This document shows, piece by piece, positions 17,896-26,389 of a DNA stretch of 64,000 bases. Numbering within the stretch: the first letter of the stretch is position 1; each line of letters opens with the position of its first letter. This stretch comes from Shewanella putrefaciens (GTDB taxonomy: Bacteria > Pseudomonadota > Gammaproteobacteria > Enterobacterales > Shewanellaceae). Location of the stretch: contig NZ_CP066369.1 in NCBI RefSeq assembly GCF_016406305.1, positions 4,511,398-4,575,397 on the forward strand. The letters run 5' to 3'. Below the pieces are notes generated by a model. The model worked only from the letters and a program-made list of their open reading frames with translations, did not search any database and was not told the DNA's origin. Position numbers and translations under genes: made by a program.

Positions 17896-18645
17896 CTAGT
17901 CACACGCTTTGACGTTACTTAGGCTTGTATATGTTAAATACTCTTCAGAAACTAATGGGCTAAATCCCTTAGGCCATCTAGTAACGAACTCACATAACAC
18001 TCTAAATTGACTTGGCGCATCCTGATTTACTTTCACAACTCTCAAAGAGTGGGAGCTCAGCTTCGGATCTTCGAGAAGAGCTCGGATATCGCAATTGAAA
18101 TATTTAGGGCAGTAGCCAACGGGAACATTATCTTTAGTAGCGACTAAAATAGCTTTGCAATCATGTAAGTTTGTATCCTCATAAACTAACGTTAGCTCTT
18201 CTCCTTCTTCTAACTTTTTAACACGATCCGCACCTTCTGCAGTCAAGTATCTTACGCCACTAATGAAAAAACGAATTTTGTATAGACCACTTAGAGTAAC
18301 CTCTGGTTCGGGAATAATACGAAACTCATCCGTTTTTCTTGCGCCACCAGAAACACCAAGTAAATCAAGTTCATCATAGCCTTGAGCATGAATATCTGAC
18401 CATTCCAACATCATTTTAAATTCTGGTCTATTTGTAGGAATGAGACGGTTGGTGAAGAAAGAAAACATTGACGCTGAATGATAGACTTTTGCTAAATCAT
18501 CCATTCGAGGGAATGCTATAAAATTTTTATTGTTTGCGCCTTTGGTGTAATAGAAACGATACCCATCTTCTGAACGAGTAAGCTTAGCTACAGGATGCCA
18601 CATTCCATCCTCGCTATCTTTCCAAATGACAAACACACTTTTCAT
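17896..18645 (-). CDS. HipS-like plus HIRAN domain protein, partner of a HipA-like kinase
   Basis: Unnamed 249-residue protein. Residues about 4-85 (VFVIWKDSEDG, FYYTKG, FAFP-like IAFP, MFSFFTNRLIPTNRPEF) resemble the N-terminal subdomain of HipA kinases, the part that is a separate antitoxin, HipS, in HipBST modules. Residues about 118-225 look like a HIRAN domain (SGLYKIRFFISGVRY, then ELTLVYEDTNLHDCKAILV and VPVGYCPKYFNCDI), a fold that recognises DNA 3' ends in SMARCAL1-type proteins such as HLTF. It follows the kinase gene after 30 bp on the same strand. The region is more AT-rich than its neighbours, which suggests recent acquisition. I infer an antitoxin or DNA-sensing role; no function is proven. 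HIRAN identification is by eye. Confidence 0.7.
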   Translation of the reverse strand: MKSVFVIWKDSEDGMWHPVAKLTRSEDGYRFYYTKGANNKNFIAFPRMDDLAKVYHSASMFSFFTNRLIPTNRPEFKMMLEWSDIHAQGYDELDLLGVSGGARKTDEFRIIPEPEVTLSGLYKIRFFISGVRYLTAEGADRVKKLEEGEELTLVYEDTNLHDCKAILVATKDNVPVGYCPKYFNCDIRALLEDPKLSSHSLRVVKVNQDAPSQFRVLCEFVTRWPKGFSPLVSEEYLTYTSLSNVKACD

Positions 18646-18675
18646 GAAATAGTTCCCTTATCCTCTTAAATTTTT

Positions 18676-19611
18676 CTATATAAACAATTCTTTATTCTGC
18701 AATATACGGTTTTTATTAGCAATTAATATACCCATACAAAACTCTTTTTCAATGCTTCCCATCATTGCCTCTGGAACGCCATTTACAATTAAAAACATTG
18801 AATCCTGATCGAATGTTTCAAGCCTTGTTAACCACTCCATAGTTGCCTTTTTCCTGTATTGCCCAAAGCTCAAAAAGGCTGCAAGAGTTTTTAGCCGCTC
18901 ATTTCCACTATAAAAGTGAGACTTACTTCTGCTGACATAAGCTGAAATCTGTCGGCCCTCATCCTTACTAGCCAAAATTTCGCGCATTTTTTCAATAGAT
19001 TCATTTCTTCCAAGACTAGCGGCATGGTCAAAGGACGGTGCAAGGAAACTCTTGCTACCATCTGTAATCATCGCCCAGTTCTCGTTATGGCGATCTTGAT
19101 TAGAAATCAAAGTGTCTAATAGCAAGTAACCAATAAATACGTCAAAAGCCGACTTTATATTATCGGTAGGGACCCACTCTTTGGGAGGGTTTACAACTAG
19201 TCGAGCCAAAATTACCGCTACACGATCAATTTTTTGTGAACGCTGTCCAATCTCTAAAGGGATATTAATTCTATTCGCTACATGCTCAATCAGCTGATTA
19301 CCAAAAAACATATTATCTCCGGTATCGGTGAATTTCTTACTTCGAATTCCTCTTTTACCTTGATAGTTTGCTAGATCATAATGAGCATGTGGAATACCTA
19401 AAGCTTCAGCAATACCACAAGCAATTTTTTCAGCCCAGTCCTCACCTTTTCTTTCTATGGGGTTTCCTTGACGATCTTCGGTATGAATGGACTTAAAGAG
19501 AAACTCTTCTCCCGTTTGTGAGTCGGTATACCAAAATTTTGATTTGGTCCCCATCTGCTCAAAACCATCAATATCTTGATCAGAAATATCAATAATTGAG
19601 TAATTTGCCAA
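18676..19611 (-). CDS. Compact HipA-family serine/threonine kinase (toxin candidate)
   Basis: 311-residue HipA-fold kinase without the N-terminal subdomain of full HipA (about 440 residues), so comparable in size to HipT or CtkA. Visible elements are a putative P-loop MGTKSKFWY, ATP-binding Lys40 in EEFLFKS, the catalytic loop ISNQDRHNENW (Asp173, His175, Asn178) and the metal-binding Asp195 in LAPSFDHA. All key residues are intact, so it should be active. The start is a TTG at 19611 with GGGA upstream; the nearest upstream ATG is out of frame. No HipB-like helix-turn-helix gene is adjacent. The missing N-terminal subdomain seems to be in the downstream protein. HipA and HipT phosphorylate aminoacyl-tRNA synthetases; the target here is unknown. 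Confidence 0.78.
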   Translation of the reverse strand: MANYSIIDISDQDIDGFEQMGTKSKFWYTDSQTGEEFLFKSIHTEDRQGNPIERKGEDWAEKIACGIAEALGIPHAHYDLANYQGKRGIRSKKFTDTGDNMFFGNQLIEHVANRINIPLEIGQRSQKIDRVAVILARLVVNPPKEWVPTDNIKSAFDVFIGYLLLDTLISNQDRHNENWAMITDGSKSFLAPSFDHAASLGRNESIEKMREILASKDEGRQISAYVSRSKSHFYSGNERLKTLAAFLSFGQYRKKATMEWLTRLETFDQDSMFLIVNGVPEAMMGSIEKEFCMGILIANKNRILQNKELFI

Positions 19612-19812
19612 CTTTATACGTCCCTGAATAAGTTCTAGCCATGATGAAATATAGCATTACTCAGAATTTCGAATACCATTTAAGTTTCCAAGCAAATATT
19701 TACACTTCAAGAGCCAAAAAAGACAAATACCACTTTAGAATAGTTACTTTAACATAATCTAGTTGCTCAAAGTTGATCCAACTACAAACGTAAAGATAAT
19801 AAACCAGAGTCT

Positions 19813-20997
19813 CTAAACCGCTCTTCCTGCGGCGACACCGGATGCCCAGGCCCATTGAAAATTAAACCCGCCTAACCAACCACTTACGTCCATGACTTCA
19901 CCGATAAAGTAAAGTCCTGCGACTTTGCTGGCTTCCATGGTTTTGGAGGACAGTTCATTAGTATCCACACCGCCGAGGGTCACTTCGGCGGTGCGATAGC
20001 CTTCGGTGCCATTCATTAATACTGTCCAGCGGTGGAGATCGTCGGCCAGCTTGGCGCGCTCGGCGTGAACTAGCTGATTTAACGCTTTATTCAACAGGGC
20101 TTCATCAAATAATACTTCCACCAGCCGCTTAGGTAACCACTGGCTTAAGGTGTTACGCAGGCTCTGTTTGGGATGTGCGGCCAGTTGTTGCTCTAGTGCC
20201 TGCGCCAAATCCATATTCGGCAATAGATTGATTTCTATGGTTTCGCCCGCTTTCCAATAGTTGGAAATCTGCAAAATGGCGGGGCCGGATAAACCTCTGT
20301 GAGTGAATAGCAACGCTTCGCTAAAAGTGGTGCCATCTTTGGCGGTAATGCGGCTCGGCACTGCGATGCCCGACAAAGGCTCGAATCGAATTTTATCTTC
20401 GCTGTGCCATGTAAACGGCACTAGCCCTGCGTGGGTTGGCAATACTTTGAGGCCAAACTGCTCGGCCAGTTGATAGCCGTAAGGTGTGGCGCCCAGCTTG
20501 GGCATAGATAAGCCGCCGGTAGCGATAACCAAGGAATCACAACTTAACTCACCGTTAGAAGTATTGAGCTCAAAACGCCCAGCTTCGGTCTTTTTAACGG
20601 CCAGAATATCGGTGCGCAGCTTAATCGTCACGCCCGCCCATTCACATTCGGTCAGCAGCATAGTGACTATTTCTTTGGCCGAATCATTACAGAACAGTTG
20701 GCCATGGTCGCGCTCGTGGTATTCAATACCGTGGCGCTCGACCAGCTCAATAAACTGCTGCGACGGATAACGCGCGAGTGCCGACTTAACAAAGTGGGGA
20801 TTACCACAGAGGAAGTTAGCGGGCTCGACTTTGAGGTTAGTAAAGTTACAACGCCCGCCGCCACTGATGAGGATTTTACGCCCGGCTTGCTTGGCATTAT
20901 CGAGTACCAGCACATCACGACCTCGGTAACCTGCGGTCGCTGCACACATCAATCCCGCGGCGCCGGCTCCGATAATAATGACATCATGATGTTTCAC
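19813..20997 (-). CDS. NAD(P)/FAD-dependent oxidoreductase, HI0933/BaiN/YhiN family
   Basis: Flavoprotein with an N-terminal FAD Rossmann motif DVIIIGAGAAGLMCA, the family hallmark KILISGGGRCNFTN near residues 45-58, a second dinucleotide-type segment LVIATGGLSMPKLG and a C-terminal FAD contact GEVMDVSGWLGGFNFQWAWASG. E. coli YhiN and clostridial BaiN belong here; the physiological reaction of the proteobacterial members is not established. I chose the GTG at 20997 with GGAG seven bases upstream; a further GTG at 21012 would add five residues and lacks such a site. It stands alone between the HIRAN/HipA pair and gpsA. Confidence 0.85.
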   Translation of the reverse strand: MKHHDVIIIGAGAAGLMCAATAGYRGRDVLVLDNAKQAGRKILISGGGRCNFTNLKVEPANFLCGNPHFVKSALARYPSQQFIELVERHGIEYHERDHGQLFCNDSAKEIVTMLLTECEWAGVTIKLRTDILAVKKTEAGRFELNTSNGELSCDSLVIATGGLSMPKLGATPYGYQLAEQFGLKVLPTHAGLVPFTWHSEDKIRFEPLSGIAVPSRITAKDGTTFSEALLFTHRGLSGPAILQISNYWKAGETIEINLLPNMDLAQALEQQLAAHPKQSLRNTLSQWLPKRLVEVLFDEALLNKALNQLVHAERAKLADDLHRWTVLMNGTEGYRTAEVTLGGVDTNELSSKTMEASKVAGLYFIGEVMDVSGWLGGFNFQWAWASGVAAGRAV

Positions 20998-21125
20998 GCT
21001 CTTACTCCACACAGATAAATTGATTGGTATTGGCTGCCAACGGGCAATTTGATGACTCGCGAACCTTTAGCAAGCAAGTCATACAACAGCTAAACGGAGC
21101 AAGGATAAGCTCAAACGCTAGGCAT

Positions 21126-21158
21126 AAAAAAGGGCGCTATTTTAGCACCCTTTGTTTT
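21126..21158 (-). terminator. Terminator downstream of gpsA
   Basis: AAAGGG-C-GCTA and TAGC-A-CCCTTT pair with one internal mismatch around a short T loop. On the minus strand it follows the gpsA stop by about 25 bp and ends in a run of T. Confidence 0.65.
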
Positions 21159-21180
21159 ATTCAGCAGCACGGCGCGCAGT

Positions 21181-22197
21181 TTATTGCGCTGGCGTTTCTG
21201 ATTTCTTTTCTCTGCTGAGCAACTCTTTAGCGGCATCGACCGGCGCTTTACCTTGATACAAGACTTGGTAGATTTGCTCAGTGATTGGCATTTCCACCCC
21301 AAGGCGTTTCGCAAGGGTAAAGACTTCTTTAGTATTGCGATAACCTTCAACCACTTGGCCGATTTCGGCCTGTGCGGTATCTACATCGCAACCTTTACCT
21401 AAGGCTAAACCGAAACGGCGATTACGGGATTGGTTGTCGGTGCAAGTCAACACTAGGTCGCCTAACCCCGCCATTCCCATAAAGGTAGCAGCATTGGCAC
21501 CTAAGGCTTCGCCTAAACGCGTCAATTCGACTAAACCACGGGTGATTAAGGCCGTTCTGGCATTGGCACCAAAGCCGATACCGTCGGACATGCCCGCGCC
21601 AATGGCGATGACGTTCTTTACCGCGCCGCCCAGTTGCAAACCCGTAAAGTCGTCATTGGCGTAAACCCGTAGACGTTTAGGGCTGTGTAACAGCTCGACA
21701 AGATCGTTGGTGAACTGTGGACAAGTGCCCGCGACCGAAATGGCCGTAGGTAAACCCATGGCTAATTCTTTCGCGAAGGTCGGCCCAGATAACACCGCCA
21801 GCGGATATTGCTCACCTAATACATCACGGGCGACATCTTGCAGTAGACGCCCTGTTTCAGGCTCGAGCCCCTTGGTTGCCCAGACGATGCGCGCATCGCT
21901 ACGCAGCAAAGGTTTAGCTTGCTCAAGCACAGTACCAAACACATGGCTTGGCACCACCACTAACACATTGTTACTGGCGGCTAAGGCTTTGGCTAAATCG
22001 GCTTCGATCTGTAAACAATCCGGGAACGCAATACCAGGCAAAAATGCTTGGTTGCACTTATCTTGCGCAAGCGTTTGCATGTGGACAGGATCGTGTCCCC
22101 ATAACAAGGTCTTATGACCATTGCTGGCTAAAGAGATGGCAAGGGCGGTGCCATATGAGCCCGCCCCTAATACCGTGATGTCGGCAGAGTTTTTCAT
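21181..22197 (-). CDS. gpsA: Glycerol-3-phosphate dehydrogenase [NAD(P)+]
   Basis: Cytoplasmic enzyme reducing dihydroxyacetone phosphate to sn-glycerol 3-phosphate for phospholipid synthesis. NAD(P)-binding motif VLGAGSYGTALAISLA at the N-terminus; other family blocks are WATKGLEPETGRLL, VLSGPTFAKELA and the catalytic-lysine region GGAVKNVIAIGAGM with substrate-binding GFGANARTALITRG. At 338 residues it is full length. I chose the ATG at 22197, 4 bp after the secB stop; the longer frame to 22278 would run into secB. The secB-gpsA pairing is conserved in gammaproteobacteria. Confidence 0.95.
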   Translation of the reverse strand: MKNSADITVLGAGSYGTALAISLASNGHKTLLWGHDPVHMQTLAQDKCNQAFLPGIAFPDCLQIEADLAKALAASNNVLVVVPSHVFGTVLEQAKPLLRSDARIVWATKGLEPETGRLLQDVARDVLGEQYPLAVLSGPTFAKELAMGLPTAISVAGTCPQFTNDLVELLHSPKRLRVYANDDFTGLQLGGAVKNVIAIGAGMSDGIGFGANARTALITRGLVELTRLGEALGANAATFMGMAGLGDLVLTCTDNQSRNRRFGLALGKGCDVDTAQAEIGQVVEGYRNTKEVFTLAKRLGVEMPITEQIYQVLYQGKAPVDAAKELLSREKKSETPAQ

Positions 22198-22201
22198 GTA
22201 A

Positions 22202-22687
22202 TTAAGCGTTTGCTTCTTCGGCTGCGGGTGCAGTTGCAGCGGCTTGACGTTGTTGCACGTATTGGGCAAACAGCGCATCGAAGTTCACTGGAGCGAGGTT
22301 CAGTTGTGGGAAAGTACCACGACCAACTAAGCTACCCACTGCTTCACGGGCATATGGGAACAGGATGTTAGGGCAATATGCGCCTAATGAATGTGCCAGT
22401 TGTGGCTCAGTTAAACCAGCGATAGAGAAGATACCCGCTTGTTGTACTTCACATAGGAAAGCGGTATCGCCACCGTTTTGTGCAGTCACAGTCAGAGACA
22501 GTACGACTTCGTATACGTCATCGGCTAATTTAGCGCTGCGCGTGTCTAAATCTAACTTCACTTCTGGATTCCATTCTTTTTGGAATACCGCTGGGCTGTT
22601 AGGCGTTTCAAAAGAAACATCTTTAGTGTAAACACGTTGAATGTTGAATTGTGGGGCTTGTTGTTCGTTGTTTGCTACTTCAGCCAT
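22202..22687 (-). CDS. secB: Protein-export chaperone SecB
   Basis: Tetrameric cytosolic chaperone that keeps preproteins unfolded and delivers them to SecA. The 161-residue sequence has family blocks FNIQRVYTKDVSFETPNSP, EVVLSLTVTAQNG, FLCEVQQAGIF and CPNILFPYAREAV. The acidic, alanine-rich C-terminus is usual. It is the first gene of a secB-gpsA pair. Unlike E. coli, grxC does not lie between yibN and secB; the 266 bp upstream contain no glutaredoxin frame. Confidence 0.95.
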   Translation of the reverse strand: MAEVANNEQQAPQFNIQRVYTKDVSFETPNSPAVFQKEWNPEVKLDLDTRSAKLADDVYEVVLSLTVTAQNGGDTAFLCEVQQAGIFSIAGLTEPQLAHSLGAYCPNILFPYAREAVGSLVGRGTFPQLNLAPVNFDALFAQYVQQRQAAATAPAAEEANA

Positions 22688-22953
22688 AATTTCCTACCTA
22701 TCCTATCAATGTTGTGCCAGCTTTTCGTTGAAGGCTGACTTATATGTCTATTTAGCTCGGGCTTTGGGGTTAGAGGCCTGTATCAACCCAGTGCCATCCC
22801 AATATTTAACCCTAGAGTGTTTCTTTCTAACGAGTCTAAAAACTTAATCTAAGCCCTTAGCGACCGCAGGATCAGTATGCCAAACAATGATGACTCTATT
22901 GCTGCATCGTCAAGAAGACTGTTGCAGTACAAATCATAACTGCCGCCGACAAC

Positions 22954-23388
22954 TTATCTTTTGCTTTTTGAAACAGGCATATTCGCTGCCTGCCATTCAC
23001 CCATACCACCTTTTAAGTTATACAGATTCTCAAAACCCTGTTTGCTTAAAAGCTGAGCCGCTTGAGACGAGGTCATGCCAGCATTGCATACAAGTATAAT
23101 GGGACTGGCTTTAAACTTTTCAAGGGCTGAAGTCTGATTATTTTTGATATCCGCGAGTGTAACGTTAAGCGCATCAACAATGTGACCCTTACGGAACTCG
23201 TCGCTCGAACGCACATCAACCACTTTTGCGTCCTGTCTGTTCACCATAATGGTTAATTCTTGGTGAGTAATATTTTTGATTTTAGAGAGGCTCGATTTGA
23301 TCACGCTGATCACAAGCACAATAAATAATCCCACCCAAGCCAGACTTAACATAGAGTGAGCTTTAAAAAATTCGATATATTCTTGCAT
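22954..23388 (-). CDS. yibN: YibN-like membrane-anchored rhodanese
   Basis: Single-span inner-membrane protein with a cytosolic rhodanese domain. From the ATG at 23388 it begins MQEYIEFFKAHSMLSLAWVG, as E. coli YibN does, with one hydrophobic segment at about 14-30. The rhodanese domain contains VVDVRSSDEFRKGHI and a catalytic-loop sequence VCNAGMTSSQAA that has the active-site cysteine. I rejected the longer start at 23472 because it adds 28 residues ahead of the conserved N-terminus. It is divergent from gpmM, as in E. coli. The sulfur acceptor is unknown. Confidence 0.86.
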   Translation of the reverse strand: MQEYIEFFKAHSMLSLAWVGLFIVLVISVIKSSLSKIKNITHQELTIMVNRQDAKVVDVRSSDEFRKGHIVDALNVTLADIKNNQTSALEKFKASPIILVCNAGMTSSQAAQLLSKQGFENLYNLKGGMGEWQAANMPVSKSKR

Positions 23389-23652
23389 AATTACAGCCCG
23401 TATAAATGGCGAAAATTCGATAAGGGCACAGAGTATACCCATTGCCTTGGCAGATTGCAGCAGTTTAGTCACAGTTCGAGAACACAGTTTAAGCCCAGCC
23501 GTATGGACGTTCTCTCTACACTCACATAATCCGCTGAATTAGTGATTCGATAACCTTAATCTAGGTAAAGCGCTTTTTCGTACCCCGCTTACGTAGTAAT
23601 ATTTGACCAATTTCAGATTTCTATCGCTTCTTTAAAACTTAAAGGTAACACC

Positions 23653-25197
23653 ATGACGACAACTAAACGTCCAATCGCGTTGTTGATCCTCGATGGCTGG
23701 GGCTACCGTGAAAATACGCATATGAATGCCATTTTCCACGCTAAGACTCCAGTACTCGACCGCCTCAATGACCAATACGCCCACGGTTTGATTTCAGGTT
23801 CTGGTTTAGATGTAGGTTTGCCCGATGGCCAGATGGGTAACTCTGAAGTAGGCCACATCAATCTAGGCTCCGGCCGTATCGTGTATCAAGAACTCACTCG
23901 TATCAGTAAAGCGATTAGCGACCATGAGTTTGAGAAAAACCCAGCCCTATGTGATGCAGTAGACTCGGCGATTAAAGCCAATGGCGCAGTGCACATTATG
24001 GGCCTGCTTTCTCCCGGCGGTGTTCACAGCCATGAAGAGCATATCGAAGCAATGTGCCGTATGGCCGTGGCTCGCGGTGCAACCAAAGTATATTTACACG
24101 CCTTTTTAGACGGCCGCGATACTCCACCCCGTAGTGCTAAAGGCAGCTTAAGCCATTTTGATGATCTGTTTACTACATTAGGCCATGGCCGCGTCGCTTC
24201 GATTATCGGCCGTTACTTCGCGATGGACAGGGATAATCGTTGGGACCGCGTATCGCAAGCCTACGACCTTATCACCCAGGGCAAGGCTAAGTTCCAATAT
24301 GACAATGCGGTAACCGCACTAGAAGCCGCCTATGCCCGCGATGAGAACGACGAGTTTGTGTCTTCATCGGCAATCACAGATGCAGACGGTCAAGTTGCGA
24401 CCTTGCAGGATGGCGATGCACTGATATTTATGAACTTCCGCGCTGACCGCGCCCGCCAGATCACCCGCAGCTTTATCAACCCTGACTTTGACGGTTTCGA
24501 ACGTGCTGTCGTGCCGAAAATGCACTTTGTCACCCTGACAGAATATGCGGCAGATATTAAGGCACCTATTGCCTATCCATCTGAAAATTTAGTGAATACT
24601 CTAGGTGAAGTACTGCAGAAACAAGGTCGCACTCAACTGCGGATCTCTGAAACTGAAAAGTACGCCCATGTGACTTTCTTCTTCAACGGCGGTAAGGAAG
24701 AGCCATTCGAGGGCGAAGACCGAATTTTAATTCAATCACCTAAAGTGGCGACTTACGATCTACAACCTGAGATGAGTTCAACCGAACTGACCGACAAACT
24801 CGTGGCCGCGATTGAATCCACCAAGTACGATGTGATCATCTGTAACTACCCCAATGGCGATATGGTTGGCCACACGGGTAATTTCGATGCCGCCGTTAAA
24901 GCCTGTGAGGCTGTCGATGCCTGTATCGGCCGCGTGGTTGAAGCGCTGGCTAAAGTCGGTGGTGAATGTATTATTACCGCTGACCACGGCAACGCAGAAC
25001 AAATGACCGACGAAACCACAGGCCAAGCCCATACGGCCCACACCAGTGAACTCGTGCCCTTTTTGTTTGTAGGCCGAGATGCAAACATAGATGCCGGTGG
25101 CAAACTGAGCGATATCGCGCCAACCATTCTGCATCTACTGGGCGAAGCCATTCCCGCAGAGATGACGGGTAAGCCATTAATCCACATTAAAGAGTAA
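23653..25197 (+). CDS. gpmM: 2,3-bisphosphoglycerate-independent phosphoglycerate mutase
   Basis: Manganese-dependent glycolytic enzyme interconverting 3- and 2-phosphoglycerate. The 514-residue sequence starts with LLILDGWGYRE, where Asp14 is a metal ligand; Ser64 in GQMGNSEVGHINLGSG is the phosphorylated catalytic serine. Further blocks are HAFLDGRDTPPRSA, NFRADRARQITR, YPNGDMVGHTG and ITADHGNAEQM, which carry the remaining ligands. The preceding AAAGG lies at normal spacing. It heads the gpmM-envC-ctpA-yibQ series. Confidence 0.97.
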   Translation: MTTTKRPIALLILDGWGYRENTHMNAIFHAKTPVLDRLNDQYAHGLISGSGLDVGLPDGQMGNSEVGHINLGSGRIVYQELTRISKAISDHEFEKNPALCDAVDSAIKANGAVHIMGLLSPGGVHSHEEHIEAMCRMAVARGATKVYLHAFLDGRDTPPRSAKGSLSHFDDLFTTLGHGRVASIIGRYFAMDRDNRWDRVSQAYDLITQGKAKFQYDNAVTALEAAYARDENDEFVSSSAITDADGQVATLQDGDALIFMNFRADRARQITRSFINPDFDGFERAVVPKMHFVTLTEYAADIKAPIAYPSENLVNTLGEVLQKQGRTQLRISETEKYAHVTFFFNGGKEEPFEGEDRILIQSPKVATYDLQPEMSSTELTDKLVAAIESTKYDVIICNYPNGDMVGHTGNFDAAVKACEAVDACIGRVVEALAKVGGECIITADHGNAEQMTDETTGQAHTAHTSELVPFLFVGRDANIDAGGKLSDIAPTILHLLGEAIPAEMTGKPLIHIKE

Positions 25198-25207
25198 TTG
25201 TTACCTA

Positions 25208-26341
25208 GTGAGCACTCGACTCCTTGTTAAAGCCAGCATTCTTGCTGGCTTTATGATGTTATCTTTTTCGGCTAACGCTTCTGATCTGCAGAAGCGTCAG
25301 TCCGAGTTGAAATCAATCCAAGCGCAAATAAATAAACAACAAAGCGCGCTTAAAAACACCAGTAAGCAACGGGAAAAATTACTCTCATTGCTGCGAAGCG
25401 ATGAAGAGGCGATTGCGGCTGCCGCCAAAAAAGTCAACACCACCAAAAACAGCCTAGGGCAAATAGACACTAAACTTGCCGAGCTTAAACAGCGGCAAGA
25501 AGAGTTGGAAGTACTTAAGGTAAGCCAGCAAAAAACGCTCTCAAAACAACTTTCTAGCGCCTATTTAGCGGGTAATCACGATTACACTAAGATGATGCTC
25601 AACCAGCAAAGCCCCGCCACCATTGAGCGCATGCTGGCTTATTATCAATATCTAAACAAAGCCCGGATGAAATCAATCAATGAATTAAAACAGACGCTTA
25701 CCGAGCTTGATGAAATTAAAGCCTCACAAACCAGCAAGCAACAACAACTCACTAAGCTGATTGCCGAGCAACAAGTGCAATCTAAGCGCTTAAGCCAAGA
25801 ACAAAACCAACGTCAACAGACCCTTAAAGAACTGCAGCGCACACTCAACACTAAAGGTGCTGAACTCGAACAACTGCAAATTGAGGAGGCGAGCTTAAAA
25901 CGGGTTGTCGAACAGGCTCTACGGGCAATGAAAGACAATCCTTCAATGGAAGGTTTTGGTAAGCAAAGCGGCAAGCTTAAATGGCCGACTAAGGGTCGTG
26001 TGAGTACTAGCTTTGGTAGCCAACGTTCCGGTCAAGTAGTGTGGAAAGGCACTATGTTGTCTGCACCTGAAGGGCAAAATATTCGAGCCGTTTCAGGTGG
26101 TAAAGTCATTTATGCCGACTGGTTACGCGGTTTTGGTCTTGTGATGGTCATAGATCACGGCAAAGGTTATATGAGTCTTTACGGTCACGCTCAAACCCTA
26201 CTAAAAAGCCCTGGTGATATGGTAAAAAGCGGTGAAGCGATTGCTTTAGTCGGACGTTCGGGTGGACAGACCGAGCCTGGCCTATACTTTGAAATAAGGT
26301 ATAAGGGGCAAGCCGTCGATCCAGCCAAGTACTGTCGCTAA
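25208..26341 (+). CDS. envC: Murein hydrolase activator EnvC
   Basis: Periplasmic activator of the division amidases AmiA/AmiB. From a GTG at 25208 it has a signal peptide ending near SFSANA, a long Gln/Lys/Glu-rich coiled coil (about residues 25-245) and a C-terminal LytM/M23 domain (about 255-377). The LytM metal ligands of active peptidases are missing: GLYFEIR stands where active enzymes have an HxH, and WKGTMLSAP replaces the HxxxD motif. This is the usual state of EnvC, which activates amidases rather than cutting. It starts 10 bp after gpmM. Confidence 0.92.
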   Translation: MSTRLLVKASILAGFMMLSFSANASDLQKRQSELKSIQAQINKQQSALKNTSKQREKLLSLLRSDEEAIAAAAKKVNTTKNSLGQIDTKLAELKQRQEELEVLKVSQQKTLSKQLSSAYLAGNHDYTKMMLNQQSPATIERMLAYYQYLNKARMKSINELKQTLTELDEIKASQTSKQQQLTKLIAEQQVQSKRLSQEQNQRQQTLKELQRTLNTKGAELEQLQIEEASLKRVVEQALRAMKDNPSMEGFGKQSGKLKWPTKGRVSTSFGSQRSGQVVWKGTMLSAPEGQNIRAVSGGKVIYADWLRGFGLVMVIDHGKGYMSLYGHAQTLLKSPGDMVKSGEAIALVGRSGGQTEPGLYFEIRYKGQAVDPAKYCR

Positions 26342-26389
26342 TCAGTACTGTCGCTAACATGGCCGTCCCCGCAGCAACAGGGGACGGCC

